In this document: one piece after another, positions 1-8,983 of the stretch
How the letters are laid out: every line of letters starts with the position of its first letter
Numbering within the stretch: position 1 is the stretch's first letter
NCBI GenBank assembly: GCA_026983775.1
Contig: JALSTK010000117.1
Location: forward strand, 62,001 to 126,000
Direction of reading: 5' to 3'
Length of the DNA stretch: 64,000 bases
From: Calditrichia bacterium
Lineage (GTDB): Bacteria; Calditrichota; Calditrichia; Calditrichales; Calditrichaceae
Made by a program: the position numbers and the translations under genes
The notes under the pieces: generated by a model
What the model saw: the letters and a program-made list of their open reading frames with translations, nothing else
The model's database searches: none
Told to the model about the DNA's origin: nothing

Positions 1-2276
1 GAAATGTCTGGGATATTTTGCCCTTAAATGAAAAAGACATGTGGTTGGGTACCTCCAAGGGATTAATTCATTTATACAATAATCAAATTGATGTTTTTAC
101 CCGTAAAATCGGATTCGCCAGTACAGAATTTAATATCGGTTCCTTTTATCGGGATAGGTATGATACTCTATGGTTCGGAGGTGTTTCCGGTATTGTTTCC
201 TATCAAGCACGGAAGAAACTGCGTAAAGAGAAAAGACCATTGATTATCACCTCCATTCAGGCCGGTGATTCCCTGTTATTTTTTCCCTATCCGGATGTAA
301 TCGGTTTGGCATCGAATGAGAATAATGTAAGCTTCAACTATAGCCTGATTTCTTACCGACAGGCCATTCCCTTCAGGTATCGGTATTTTTTGGAAGGATT
401 TGATTCAGATACATCCAAAATGACCACCAAAGTCAATGCGGATTATACTAACCTTGGGCCGGGGGAATATACGTTTCATGTAATCGCCTATAATATTCTC
501 GATAAGCCTATATCTACCGAAAGTACGGTGACCTTCACGATTGCAACCCCCTGGTGGTTGGCCTGGTATGCCTGGCTTATATATATTTTGATAACCGTAT
601 TTCTTATCTATTTGATTGTACGCTGGAGAGAAAGAATATTACGTAAAAGAAATTTGATGTTGGAAAAATTAATTAATGAGAGGACCTCGGATTTACAAGC
701 ATCGAATGCACGTCTGGCAAAAGAAATAAAAGATCGGTTACAAGCTCAGGAAGAACTTCATAAAGAAAAAGATCAGCTTGCTATAACGTTAGCAGCCGTC
801 ACCGACGGAGTCATCCGGGTAGGTACCAATCGGCAAGTCATATTAATGAATAAAGTTGCGAAGACTTTAACCGGCTTCGGTTCCGCCACGGATTCAACAA
901 TATTTATTGACGATGTTTTTAACATTATTGACGAAAAAACGTTTAATCCGGTTAAACTATCCTTAAAGGAAATGTTTCAGGATGAAAGTCAATCTATTAT
1001 CTCCGCTACAGCTATTCTGGTTAACCTCTCCGATCATAGTGAAAAAATGATCGCCTATAGTATTGCTCCGATTTTTGACAGAGATAGACAACTAACCGGA
1101 TATATTTTTGTTTTTCGTGATATTTCCCTTGAAAAGAAAATGGAAGAGGAAACGGTTAAAGCGCAGAAACTGGAGTCAATCGGTTTGCTGGCGGGGGGTC
1201 TGGCTCATGATTTCAACAATATACTTTCCGGAATTCTCGGGAATGCCCAGTTGGCCCGCCTGGTTCATAAAAAAGGTCAGTCAATCGATAAGTATTTAAA
1301 TGGGATCGAATCCGCAACTCAGGCTGCGACTAACCTTACTCATCAACTTCTGACCTTTGCCAAGGGGGGCGAACCCGTTAAAAAAGTTTTTAATATTAAT
1401 GATCAATTAATCGAATCGGTTCACTTTTCTTTGCGGGGTTCCAATGTAAAAAGTGCTTTTTTCAGTGATGATGATATCTGGCCTGTTTCGGCAGATCCCG
1501 GACAGATTAATCAGGTTATTAATAATCTGACAATTAACGCGGATCAGGCCATGCCCAATGGCGGTATTTTTAAAATTCAGACGAAAAATGAGATCATTAA
1601 AGAAAATAATAAAAACTTAAAACTGGCGGCTGGGAAGTATGTAAAAATTATTTTTACGGACCAGGGAGTGGGTATTCCCAAAGAAAATTTGTCTAAAATA
1701 TTCGATCCCTACTTTACGACCAAACATAAAGGAAGCGGCCTCGGTCTGGCATCCTGCTATTCCATTATGGAAAAGCATGGTGGTACCATAACGGTACAAT
1801 CTACTCTGGGCAAGGGGACAACCTTTACGGTATATCTACCGGCTTATGACGGCACGCTCGAAGAAAGCTATGAAGCCGAACCCGAATTGAAAGAGGGTCA
1901 GGGCAAGATACTGGTCATGGATGACGAGCCCTATATCCTGGATTTAATGGCCAATTTTTTACATGTGTTGGGTTATGAACCGGAATTGGTCAAAGATGGG
2001 AAAGAGGCTGTTACTTTATATAAAAAATCCCTGGAATCGGGAAATAAATATGCAGCCGTAATAACCGATTTAACGGTCCCAGGCGGGATGGGGGGTAAAG
2101 AGGTAATTCGGGAGTTACTAAAACTGGACTCCGAAGTGATTGGAATTGTAGCCAGCGGTTATTCAACCGATAGTGTCCTGGCCAATTTCCAGGAATATGG
2201 ATTCAAAGGGATTCTTCAAAAACCTTTCAAATTGGAACAGGTGAGTCAAATTCTTCATCATGTATTATCTTCATAG
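1..2276 (+). CDS. Hybrid sensor histidine kinase, 5'-truncated by window edge
   Basis: This is the C-terminal part of a large membrane hybrid histidine kinase. The frame is open from base 3 (it reads NVWDILPLNEKDMWLGTSKGL-like propeller sequence, with WLGTSKGL a typical two-component regulator propeller repeat), so the real start lies upstream. Numbering from the TTG at 18, the order is: last propeller blade, a Y_Y_Y-type beta-sandwich (about 90-170), one membrane helix (about 177-205), a coiled coil, a PAS domain (about 255-365), HisKA with phosphoacceptor His397 in GGLAHDFNN, HATPase_c with DQGVGIP and GSGLGL boxes, and a C-terminal receiver with Asp684 in ITDLTVPGG. Extracytoplasmic sensing and autophosphorylation follow from the family; the ligand is unknown. 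No response regulator lies next to it; the fused receiver may be the first acceptor. Confidence 0.93.
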   Translation, partial: NVWDILPLNEKDMWLGTSKGLIHLYNNQIDVFTRKIGFASTEFNIGSFYRDRYDTLWFGGVSGIVSYQARKKLRKEKRPLIITSIQAGDSLLFFPYPDVIGLASNENNVSFNYSLISYRQAIPFRYRYFLEGFDSDTSKMTTKVNADYTNLGPGEYTFHVIAYNILDKPISTESTVTFTIATPWWLAWYAWLIYILITVFLIYLIVRWRERILRKRNLMLEKLINERTSDLQASNARLAKEIKDRLQAQEELHKEKDQLAITLAAVTDGVIRVGTNRQVILMNKVAKTLTGFGSATDSTIFIDDVFNIIDEKTFNPVKLSLKEMFQDESQSIISATAILVNLSDHSEKMIAYSIAPIFDRDRQLTGYIFVFRDISLEKKMEEETVKAQKLESIGLLAGGLAHDFNNILSGILGNAQLARLVHKKGQSIDKYLNGIESATQAATNLTHQLLTFAKGGEPVKKVFNINDQLIESVHFSLRGSNVKSAFFSDDDIWPVSADPGQINQVINNLTINADQAMPNGGIFKIQTKNEIIKENNKNLKLAAGKYVKIIFTDQGVGIPKENLSKIFDPYFTTKHKGSGLGLASCYSIMEKHGGTITVQSTLGKGTTFTVYLPAYDGTLEESYEAEPELKEGQGKILVMDDEPYILDLMANFLHVLGYEPELVKDGKEAVTLYKKSLESGNKYAAVITDLTVPGGMGGKEVIRELLKLDSEVIGIVASGYSTDSVLANFQEYGFKGILQKPFKLEQVSQILHHVLSS

Positions 2277-2478
2277 CAGAAAATTCTACCTGCCTTGCAA
2301 TTTAAATATCCAGATTGTAAACTTATTTTTTGTTATTAACAGGGAATGTACCCTGGTGACTGCCGGTTTTGTATTAAAGAAAGTATGGTGCGATTCTTGA
2401 TTTTGTACACGGTTTTTATGGCAGTACCGGGTCATTCGGACGATCTAATCATAAAAATGAAATAGTTCAAAACATCTT

Positions 2479-3969
2479 ATGTCGATTAACATCCCTAAAA
2501 AAGTATGGTTTTTCCTGCTTACGTTGACTGCTTTGCGATTGATCTATGTTTATTTTTTGCCGATTACGCCTCAGGAAGCTTATTACTGGTACTATGCCCA
2601 GCATCCGGCCATATCTTATTTTGATCACCCGCCTGTGGCCGCCTATTCCATCTGGATAAGTACTCATCTCTTTGGGGATACGGTTTTTGGGGTAAAATTC
2701 ATGGCCCTGCTCTGGTCGTTGGCAACCAATATCTTCTTATATCTAACGGTAAAGCGCGCTACGAGATGTTCGAATGCGGAAACCAATAGCGAGCATTTGG
2801 CCATTTCGGCAATCGCATTGTATAATCTAACTCTATTTGCTCATCTGTATGCTCTGTTGATAGTGCCCGATACGCCTTTGATTTTTTTCTGGATGCTGAG
2901 TATTTACTTCTTCCAGGAAATCATAAATACCGGGCGGAGGCGCTACTGGATATATAGCGGGCTGGCTGTTGGTTTTGGTCTATTAAGTAAATATACGATG
3001 ATGGGCATCTTACCGGCTTTTTTTACGGTTATGCTTGTCGATCCGGGTATGCGGAAATGGTTTCGCACGATTTACCCCTATCTGGCCATAGTGCTGATGA
3101 TAATTGTTTTTGCTCCGGTTCTTATTTGGAACGACCGGCATAACTGGGTATCGTTCGGTTTTCAATTCACTGAACGGGCTTCGCATGTACGGCATGTGCA
3201 AAGTAAATATCTGGGCCAGTTGTTGGCCAGCCAGTTATTAATGCTTACTCCTTTGGTACTGGTCTATTTCGTAAAAATTCAATTTAAATTGAAAACGATC
3301 TGGCGCGAACGAAAATCAAATAATCTATATTATTATCTGACCGGTTTGTTTTTAATCGGTGGTTTTACGCTTGTCAGCCTGCGTTCTCTGGTAAAGATGA
3401 ATTGGTTGCTACCGGCTTATATGGGTTGGCTGGCATTGGCGGTAAGCCTTTTTTATCGTAAATCCATACTGCGTTCTCTATGGTTCAGAACAGGGTTGTA
3501 TTTTTCCTTGTTCTTAGTTCTTTTATTGTATTCCATTCAGCTGATTCCGAATATTCCGCTGGGTGAGGGTAATACATGGAGTGGCTGGAAGTCGGCCGCG
3601 CAGGGTATTTATAAATTGCAGAAGGAAAAAGGCGGTAAAAATAAATGCTTCCTCTTTGCCAATTCTTACAAGAGTGCCTCGCTTTTAAAGTTTTATATCC
3701 CCGATCAGCAAGAGACGTATGCTCAGAACATTTACGGTCGACCGGCCCTGCAGTTTGATATCTGGGGTAAGCCGGATTCTCTTTCCGGAAAAGATGCTTT
3801 GTATGTATTTACCGACCGCCGGGAATATAAAAACGACCTGAAGTATGTGTGGGCTTGTTTCGATACGCTTATGCTCTTAAAAAAGTTTGAATATACGTTT
3901 ACCAAAAATATTCATGTAAGAACCATTTATTGTTATTATGCTCAAAACTATCATCCTCCTCAAAAATAA
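2479..3969 (+). CDS. GT39/ArnT-like membrane glycosyltransferase
   Basis: A 496-residue multi-spanning membrane protein of the PMT_2/GT39 type. These enzymes move a sugar from a polyprenyl-phosphate donor to a lipid, glycan or protein on the outer face of the inner membrane. The signature is the first extracytoplasmic loop at residues 33-53, with paired acidic and aromatic residues and the block SYFDHPP. About ten hydrophobic helices follow, then a soluble C-terminal tail. No strong Shine-Dalgarno precedes the ATG. The gene overlaps the next one, a GtrA-like protein, by 32 bp; such a protein typically supplies or flips the undecaprenyl-phosphate-sugar donor, so the pair probably acts together. 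The acceptor cannot be read from the sequence. Confidence 0.85.
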   Translation: MSINIPKKVWFFLLTLTALRLIYVYFLPITPQEAYYWYYAQHPAISYFDHPPVAAYSIWISTHLFGDTVFGVKFMALLWSLATNIFLYLTVKRATRCSNAETNSEHLAISAIALYNLTLFAHLYALLIVPDTPLIFFWMLSIYFFQEIINTGRRRYWIYSGLAVGFGLLSKYTMMGILPAFFTVMLVDPGMRKWFRTIYPYLAIVLMIIVFAPVLIWNDRHNWVSFGFQFTERASHVRHVQSKYLGQLLASQLLMLTPLVLVYFVKIQFKLKTIWRERKSNNLYYYLTGLFLIGGFTLVSLRSLVKMNWLLPAYMGWLALAVSLFYRKSILRSLWFRTGLYFSLFLVLLLYSIQLIPNIPLGEGNTWSGWKSAAQGIYKLQKEKGGKNKCFLFANSYKSASLLKFYIPDQQETYAQNIYGRPALQFDIWGKPDSLSGKDALYVFTDRREYKNDLKYVWACFDTLMLLKKFEYTFTKNIHVRTIYCYYAQNYHPPQK

Positions 3970-4366
3970 AAAGTTTCTTGTCCGTTTTCTGAAATTCGGT
4001 CTGATCGGTGCGTCGGGTATCGTGGTTAACTCTGTTGTACTTTGGTTAGCTCATAAGGAATTGAGTTTACCGTTGACGATTGCTTCTCCCATGGCTATTG
4101 TCGTTGCCATTTTTAATAATTTTAGCTGGAACGATCGCTTCACGTGGAGCGAGAACAGAAACAACCGCAAATATACCTATTTACAGCGCCTTTGGAAATA
4201 TTATGTATCCGCTTCGTTGGGAGGATTAATTAATTATCTGGTATTGCTGGGCGTAACTGCATTTCTGGGAATCGATTACCTGATCGGTAATTTAATGGGT
4301 ATACTGGCCGGAATGGTCTCCAATTTTTTACTAAGTGAACTTTGGGTATTCCGTTCGGATTCCTGA
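3938..4366 (+). CDS. GtrA-like membrane protein
   Basis: A 142-residue protein with four predicted membrane helices and the GtrA-family N-terminal pattern (RFLKFGLIGASGIVVN, then a basic-aromatic block around NNFSWNDRFTW). GtrA-family proteins are thought to help translocate undecaprenyl-phosphate-linked sugars. The gene starts inside the 3' end of the GT39-like glycosyltransferase (32-bp overlap, different frame), indicating translational coupling. Length is normal for the family. The 120 bp downstream show no clear terminator. Confidence 0.85.
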   Translation: MLKTIILLKNKKFLVRFLKFGLIGASGIVVNSVVLWLAHKELSLPLTIASPMAIVVAIFNNFSWNDRFTWSENRNNRKYTYLQRLWKYYVSASLGGLINYLVLLGVTAFLGIDYLIGNLMGILAGMVSNFLLSELWVFRSDS

Positions 4367-4486
4367 ATAGGGACTGACTCCATTTCGGATTTTTGATCTT
4401 TTTGTGATCCTTCTGTTAGAAAAAAATGTTATTTTATTCCGCTTTCTTCGTATCTTAGTTAGCGAATAATGCCACTGGAGGGTAAA

Positions 4487-5176
4487 ATGGCCAATGAGAT
4501 AAAGCTCTGGCATCTTCAAAATATCAATCTTTTTAAAAAACTTAAAAAACCGGTTCTGGAAAGGATCAATAAAAACAGTAAAATGACCGCAATCCCCGGG
4601 AAACAGGTTATCTACTTTAACGACGATCCTTCCCGCACGATTTATTTTCTGAAGAAAGGAAAGGTAAAGCTGGTCCGCATTGCCGAGGATGGGCAGGAAA
4701 TGATTATGGATATTGTAAATGCCGGTGAACCTTTTGGAGAAAATGCTTTGTTTGATGAAGAGCGTCGCGGAGATATTGCAGTGAGTATGGATGATTGTTT
4801 GCTCTGTGCGATTGATAAAGATCGCTTCGAAGAAATTGCCCGCAATAGTCCGGGACTCAATATCGGGCTGGTCAAATTTGTAGGTTTTCGGCTGCGAAAA
4901 TTCCGCCATCGCCTGGAAATGTTAACCTTTAAAGACGCCCGGCAACGAGTGATGGAGCTAATCAAGGAACTGAGTGAACAATATGGTCGACGAGTGGGGA
5001 ACGAACTATTGATTCGCAACTTCCTTACGCATGAGGAGATGGGAGAGTTGACCGGACTGAAACGACAAACGGTTTCCACTATATTAAATGAATTAAAAAA
5101 GGAGGGCGTTGTCGATTTTAACCGAAAACATATTATTCTTCCCGATCCGGAAAAATTTTTCAAATTGTCTAAGTAA
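4487..5176 (+). CDS. Crp/Fnr-family transcriptional regulator
   Basis: A 229-residue cytoplasmic regulator with an N-terminal cyclic-nucleotide-binding-type beta-barrel (about 10-125), a long dimerisation helix and a C-terminal winged helix-turn-helix (about 150-220; recognition segment GLKRQTVSTILNELKKEG). I chose the ATG at 4487 because GGAGGG lies at 4477-4482; an in-frame ATG at 4469 would add six residues but has no ribosome-binding site. There is no N-terminal cysteine cluster like that of Fnr, so oxygen sensing through an iron-sulfur centre is unlikely. The effector is unknown. It stands alone between the GtrA-like gene and a secreted protein gene, and I saw no convincing Crp/Fnr box in front of either neighbour. 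Confidence 0.9.
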   Translation: MANEIKLWHLQNINLFKKLKKPVLERINKNSKMTAIPGKQVIYFNDDPSRTIYFLKKGKVKLVRIAEDGQEMIMDIVNAGEPFGENALFDEERRGDIAVSMDDCLLCAIDKDRFEEIARNSPGLNIGLVKFVGFRLRKFRHRLEMLTFKDARQRVMELIKELSEQYGRRVGNELLIRNFLTHEEMGELTGLKRQTVSTILNELKKEGVVDFNRKHIILPDPEKFFKLSK

Positions 5177-5315
5177 AAGGCGAAGAGGTAGCTAATCGGT
5201 TTTTAAATTGTTCCTGTCGATCCGCATAAGCTCTCGCACCATAGTCGATCAAATAGTTGATAATTTTATATAAGCTCTCTTCTTTTTCCAATTATTTTTA
5301 AAAAAACGCAAAACT

Positions 5316-5329
5316 GTCAGCGAGCTGAC
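5316..5329. repeat. Short palindrome upstream of the secreted-protein gene
   Basis: Perfect inverted repeat GTCAGC-GA-GCTGAC in the 230-bp gap between the Crp/Fnr gene and the secreted protein. It could be an operator or a 5' leader hairpin for the gene starting at 5407. Nothing in the sequence decides between these. Confidence 0.35.
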
Positions 5330-5406
5330 GGATTCCCTCATTAGCAGGACCTATTTTGGGCTGAAGTTAAAAACCAATTCAATTCATTCACCCAAAGGAG
5401 GTTTCT

Positions 5407-7608
5407 ATGAAGCATCTATCACAATTTTTTCTCATCTTAACCCTGTTGGCCTCGGTGGCCTTGTCGCAGGTACAAATCACCAATACATCGGTGTACTATA
5501 CCGCAGAACAAATGCTGTTGGCCAATGAAATTAACGAAAGCGGCGAGCCATATGCCGAGGCGCTGGGTTACAATCTGGATGATCTGGACCCCATGGTTGC
5601 CAATCAACCCGATTCCATTGCCTATACCCTGGGGATCGATAACTACGAGTATTCACGTTATCAGTTAGGCACAATTATCTCCCGTTCCGGTATGGGTCTG
5701 CATATGATGTGGGCGCCGATCGTCCGTAAAATGGCAGCGATGGAAGGTGATGATTTTGACGGCAAATTTACCATGGCGCCTAATGGATTTAAAGAAGATG
5801 ATGAATTGATGAAAACCATCATGCATTTTTCCATGCTTTCCAACCATACTCCGCCGGGAAATCCCTGGCCGCAGTTTGCCGAATTTATTTCCGGTGATCC
5901 GCATTTGCCTCAGGCCGTGGACGCCGACCATTTTGCATGGGAAGATTTTTCAACCCTTCGTTGGGATCGGACTAAAATGGATAAAACGCTCAATCCCGCT
6001 GCCATGGGACAGGCCTTGATGAAACAATACCTGTGGGCTCAGGATATGCTAAGTGCTTTCCATGATGGTCAGGATAACGGTATTGATGCGGATGGTACCG
6101 TTTCACCGGACTATGCGGATAATCCCCATTTCGATCCCAACAACGATGTATACTTCGGAGGCGATGCTTTGGACGGCTTCATCGGTCAGGTGCTCACGGC
6201 CGAGGCCATTAACAAAGTCGCCTTTCTGCTCAATGCCCTGGCATTCGACGGTTCTTCACTCGGTGCCGTGAACCCCATGACCTATAATCCCTTCGAGGGA
6301 GTGAAATATTTTCCGCATAAAATAGCCGTTAGCGAAGGTGCGGTGGCTCCCATGTTGCCGCCTCGTTTAAACGGTATGTCCGTAACCGATGCCGGCAGTG
6401 ATCTGTTCGATCAGTTTTCCATTCTATGGGGAACTTTGAATTTCAAGAATATGATGGATCCGGATAATAGTTCGGATGCGGCTCATTTGGCCTACAAAGA
6501 GGTCTTCGACGGCGATCCCTTTCCTCCGGCCATGTCGGTAAGCGGGACACCCGGACCTTATGATTTGATGAAAGGCGCCAGTAAGGTGATTTTACAGAAT
6601 GTATTGTATATGCACTATAATCGTCGTGGCCGTACCTTCGTGGATCGAGTCGAGGTCGATAACGGAACGGTAGAGCAGGGCAGGCATATATCCACAATTA
6701 ATGCCGCATATACTATCGTGGGTTTAGAAAAATTCATCGAAGAATTTGCCGGAAGTGATTTGGCCGATCTGGCGCGCAAGGCCGTATTTAGCCAGGCTAA
6801 TTTTATCTTGCGTAAATTGAGGGACCGGAATGGCACCTATTTTAACGGATATACACTCGGTCATGGTGTCGATCGATCGGAAAAATCCGTTGCCTCCCAG
6901 GCCGGTGCGGTTCGCGGATTGTATGCTGCTTATCAGGTTACCGGAAGACGAATTTATTTACGCGCTGCTAATCAGGCGTATCAAATTTTGAAAAGGAAGT
7001 ATTATGTAGCTTCTGCGCAGGGATTTCGCACTACCCTCGGGGAAAAGGTTGCAACTTATACGCCGTTTAACTTTGCGGTTTTAGCCGGCGCCTTGCGTGA
7101 AGCTAATTTGGTGGGCGGTCAGCCGGATGCCCCTGCGATTTACGTTCGTTTTTTTACCAGAGTGGGTAATAGTATGCAGCTTTCCGAAGCCCAGGCTACC
7201 GGGGAAACCGGCGGTGATTCGGATGGTGACGGTATCCCCTACATTCCCGAACAAAAAGACCAGCTGCCTCCGGTTTTTGCCACCAGCGCCAACTATGATT
7301 TAGGAGAGAGCCAGAGTTCCGATGTTAGAGTTCCTTTTGCTGGTAGAGCTTTTGCCGGACTACGGAATTTCCCGAATCCGTTCAATCCCAGTACTCAAAT
7401 CAGTTTTAAGATAAATAAAGCCGGGAATTATAAACTGAGAATCTATGATGTATTGGGACAGGAAGTACACGTACTTCTAAATAAATACCTGGAAAAAGGG
7501 GATTATCAAGTAAAATTTAATGCGTCCCATTTATCGGGTGGCATCTATTTCTACCAGTTAAAAGGCAGTGGAATAACTCAGGTTCGCAAACTCTTTTTGC
7601 TCAAGTAA
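5407..7608 (+). CDS. Secreted protein of unknown function with T9SS type-A-like C-terminal domain
   Basis: A 733-residue exported protein with a clear signal peptide (residues 1-20, ending ASVALSQ) and a strong ribosome-binding site (AAAGGAGG) before the ATG. The central 550 residues match no family I recognise. They are rich in helices; the segment about 460-590 alternates amphipathic helices as in alpha/alpha-toroid proteins (a weak impression). At about 605-615 there is an Asp/Gly-rich, EF-hand/thrombospondin-3-like calcium loop (DSDGDGIPYIPEQ). The last 80 residues form a sorting domain starting NFPNPFNPST and ending in a short basic/hydrophobic tail, as in T9SS cargo and Calditrichota/Ignavibacteria secreted proteins. 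I infer outer-membrane secretion with processing of this tail. There are no CxxCH haem motifs. Confidence 0.85.
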   Translation: MKHLSQFFLILTLLASVALSQVQITNTSVYYTAEQMLLANEINESGEPYAEALGYNLDDLDPMVANQPDSIAYTLGIDNYEYSRYQLGTIISRSGMGLHMMWAPIVRKMAAMEGDDFDGKFTMAPNGFKEDDELMKTIMHFSMLSNHTPPGNPWPQFAEFISGDPHLPQAVDADHFAWEDFSTLRWDRTKMDKTLNPAAMGQALMKQYLWAQDMLSAFHDGQDNGIDADGTVSPDYADNPHFDPNNDVYFGGDALDGFIGQVLTAEAINKVAFLLNALAFDGSSLGAVNPMTYNPFEGVKYFPHKIAVSEGAVAPMLPPRLNGMSVTDAGSDLFDQFSILWGTLNFKNMMDPDNSSDAAHLAYKEVFDGDPFPPAMSVSGTPGPYDLMKGASKVILQNVLYMHYNRRGRTFVDRVEVDNGTVEQGRHISTINAAYTIVGLEKFIEEFAGSDLADLARKAVFSQANFILRKLRDRNGTYFNGYTLGHGVDRSEKSVASQAGAVRGLYAAYQVTGRRIYLRAANQAYQILKRKYYVASAQGFRTTLGEKVATYTPFNFAVLAGALREANLVGGQPDAPAIYVRFFTRVGNSMQLSEAQATGETGGDSDGDGIPYIPEQKDQLPPVFATSANYDLGESQSSDVRVPFAGRAFAGLRNFPNPFNPSTQISFKINKAGNYKLRIYDVLGQEVHVLLNKYLEKGDYQVKFNASHLSGGIYFYQLKGSGITQVRKLFLLK

Positions 7609-7648
7609 GGAAATTATTTCTACGTGTCATTCATTCCCCGGTTGTAAA

Positions 7649-7681
7649 CAAAAGGCGAAGTCATTCCGACCTCGCCTTTTG
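7649..7681. terminator. Bidirectional intrinsic terminator
   Basis: A hairpin with a 10-bp stem (CAAAAGGCGA at 7649-7658 pairing with 7672-7681), flanked by A-rich and T-rich arms so that it can stop transcription from both sides. It lies between the convergent secreted-protein gene and methyltransferase gene; the methyltransferase stop codon starts at the next base. Confidence 0.8.
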
Positions 7682-8251
7682 TTATTTACGGAAAACCAAA
7701 ACATATTTTCCCTTATACATAGAGGAAGCCTGGTAAAATTTAAAGCCGTTATCTTCAAATTCGGTAATAACGGTCTCACGATCCAAGCGGTGATCTAAAG
7801 GCGGCCCGAAATCCATTGCCATCCTTTCCCAGTCGATAATAAACACGGAGCCGCCGGGTCTCAGAAGGCGAAAAAGCTCGTGCACTACGGCCGGCCGATC
7901 ATCGAATTCGTGAAAGACGTCGGATAGTAGGGCCTTATGAACGGATTCCTTCTCTATATTTAAACGGGTACCATCGGATTGCAAATATTTAATAGTATGG
8001 ATAGATTTTCCTTCGGCCCGTGAACGGCAGACAGCCAGCATTTCCTTACTGATATCCACGGCGAAGATCTGTGCGACTCTGTGAGCCAGGGGCAAGGTAA
8101 AATAGCCGGGACCACATCCCAGATCCAGCCAGATTTCATGGGAGTCCGGTTCAGCTAATTGAAAAAACAATTGAATCGCCTGACGATTTTCCCGTTCTGT
8201 AGAAAGCAATCGCTGCCAGTTTTCGGAGGGATAAATTTTATTTGAAGTCAA
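7682..8251 (-). CDS. Class I SAM-dependent methyltransferase
   Basis: A 189-residue cytoplasmic methyltransferase of the UbiE/Methyltransf_11 type. Motif I is WLDLGCGPGYF (about 42-52), followed by the acidic end of strand 2 (FAVDISKEM) and the motif LLRPGGSVFIIDW near 128-140. The substrate is unknown. It is transcribed divergently from the arsenic operon, but it lacks the conserved cysteine set and length (about 280 residues) of ArsM arsenite methyltransferases, so I do not assign an arsenic role. Confidence 0.82.
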   Translation of the reverse strand: MTSNKIYPSENWQRLLSTERENRQAIQLFFQLAEPDSHEIWLDLGCGPGYFTLPLAHRVAQIFAVDISKEMLAVCRSRAEGKSIHTIKYLQSDGTRLNIEKESVHKALLSDVFHEFDDRPAVVHELFRLLRPGGSVFIIDWERMAMDFGPPLDHRLDRETVITEFEDNGFKFYQASSMYKGKYVLVFRK

Positions 8252-8511
8252 TTTGTTTATCTGCCTTTCTCAATAAATAATCTCATACCGTTGTTCGTCA
8301 AGATAAATAATTTTCAGGTAAAGCAAAAGGATAAGTGCCACATATGGATAAGAACTTTAAGTACTTAAAAATATCGCGTAGATGTTTTGCTCTCGAAATA
8401 TTCCCATCCGACCGTTGAAGTGAAATAGCGGTAGCGTGAGAATGCGGCCTTATTTTTCGGCTCCCGGTGTTTTTGACAAATTAATTATCGGGCCATCTCT
8501 TATTAAAAAAG

Positions 8512-8557
8512 TTGACTTGTTTTTGATTCGCTTTTATATTTCGTCAATTAACGAAAT
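8512..8557 (+). promoter_or_regulatory. arsR promoter and putative ArsR operator
   Basis: A near-consensus promoter (TTGACT at 8512-8517, 17-bp spacer, TATATT at 8535-8540) is followed by a perfect 7-bp inverted repeat ATTTCGT-N6-ACGAAAT at 8538-8557. The repeat overlaps the -10 box and ends just before the preferred arsR start. This is where an autoregulating ArsR repressor would bind: occupied operator blocks polymerase, and arsenite binding releases it. The promoter is seen directly; operator function is inferred from position and symmetry. Confidence 0.65.
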
Positions 8558-8567
8558 GAGGAAGTAT

Positions 8568-8912
8568 ATGAAAGAGTTCATTAAAGCATTCAAAGCTCTA
8601 TCCGATCCGAACCGGCTGCGAATTGTGAAGATGCTTGAGATTCGTCCCCTCTGTGTTTGTGAGATTACGTCGGTATTGAAATTAGCCAGTTCCACCGTGT
8701 CCAAACACTTATCACTCTTACATGATGCCGGTTTAATAGAGAATGAGAAACGCGGCAAATGGGTCTTTTATGCGCTGAACCATTCTCCCGATAAAAGGTA
8801 TTTGGATCAGCTTTTAAGTTTACTGGCCAAATCTCTTCCCGAAGAACCGCTAATCAAATCGGATGCGGCCACGGTAGAGCAGATTGACACCAGTGCTGTT
8901 TGCGGTATCTAA
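8568..8912 (+). CDS. arsR: ArsR-family arsenite-responsive repressor
   Basis: A 114-residue winged-helix repressor. The block SDPNRLRIVKMLEIRPLCVCEI carries the Cys29-Val-Cys31 pair of the ELCVC-type As(III) site in the DNA-binding helix region, as in classical E. coli-type ArsR. The recognition helix is around SSTVSKHLSLLHDAGLI. A further cysteine lies near the C-terminus (SAVCGI). I chose the ATG at 8568 because GAGGAAG lies just upstream and the family rarely has a long N-terminus; the frame stays open to 8436. It is the first gene of an operon with arsC, arsP and acr3, which supports arsenite as inducer. An operator-like palindrome lies immediately upstream. Confidence 0.92.
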   Translation: MKEFIKAFKALSDPNRLRIVKMLEIRPLCVCEITSVLKLASSTVSKHLSLLHDAGLIENEKRGKWVFYALNHSPDKRYLDQLLSLLAKSLPEEPLIKSDAATVEQIDTSAVCGI

Positions 8913-8983
8913 ATTTATAGAAAGCGGTTCGTTCGAACAGTCTGGATTCATTTTTATTGACGATCAAAACAAAAGGGCAAATA

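Noticed and set aside
5169-5291. 40-codon TTG-started frame on the minus strand between the Crp/Fnr gene and the secreted protein, with a plausible amino-acid composition.
   Set aside because: No ribosome-binding site, starts directly after a stop codon, and is too short to support without conservation.
7682-8251. Methyltransferase next to arsR considered as ArsM.
   Set aside because: It has only isolated cysteines (in CGPGY and CRSRA), is about 90 residues too short, and is transcribed away from the operon with its own terminator.
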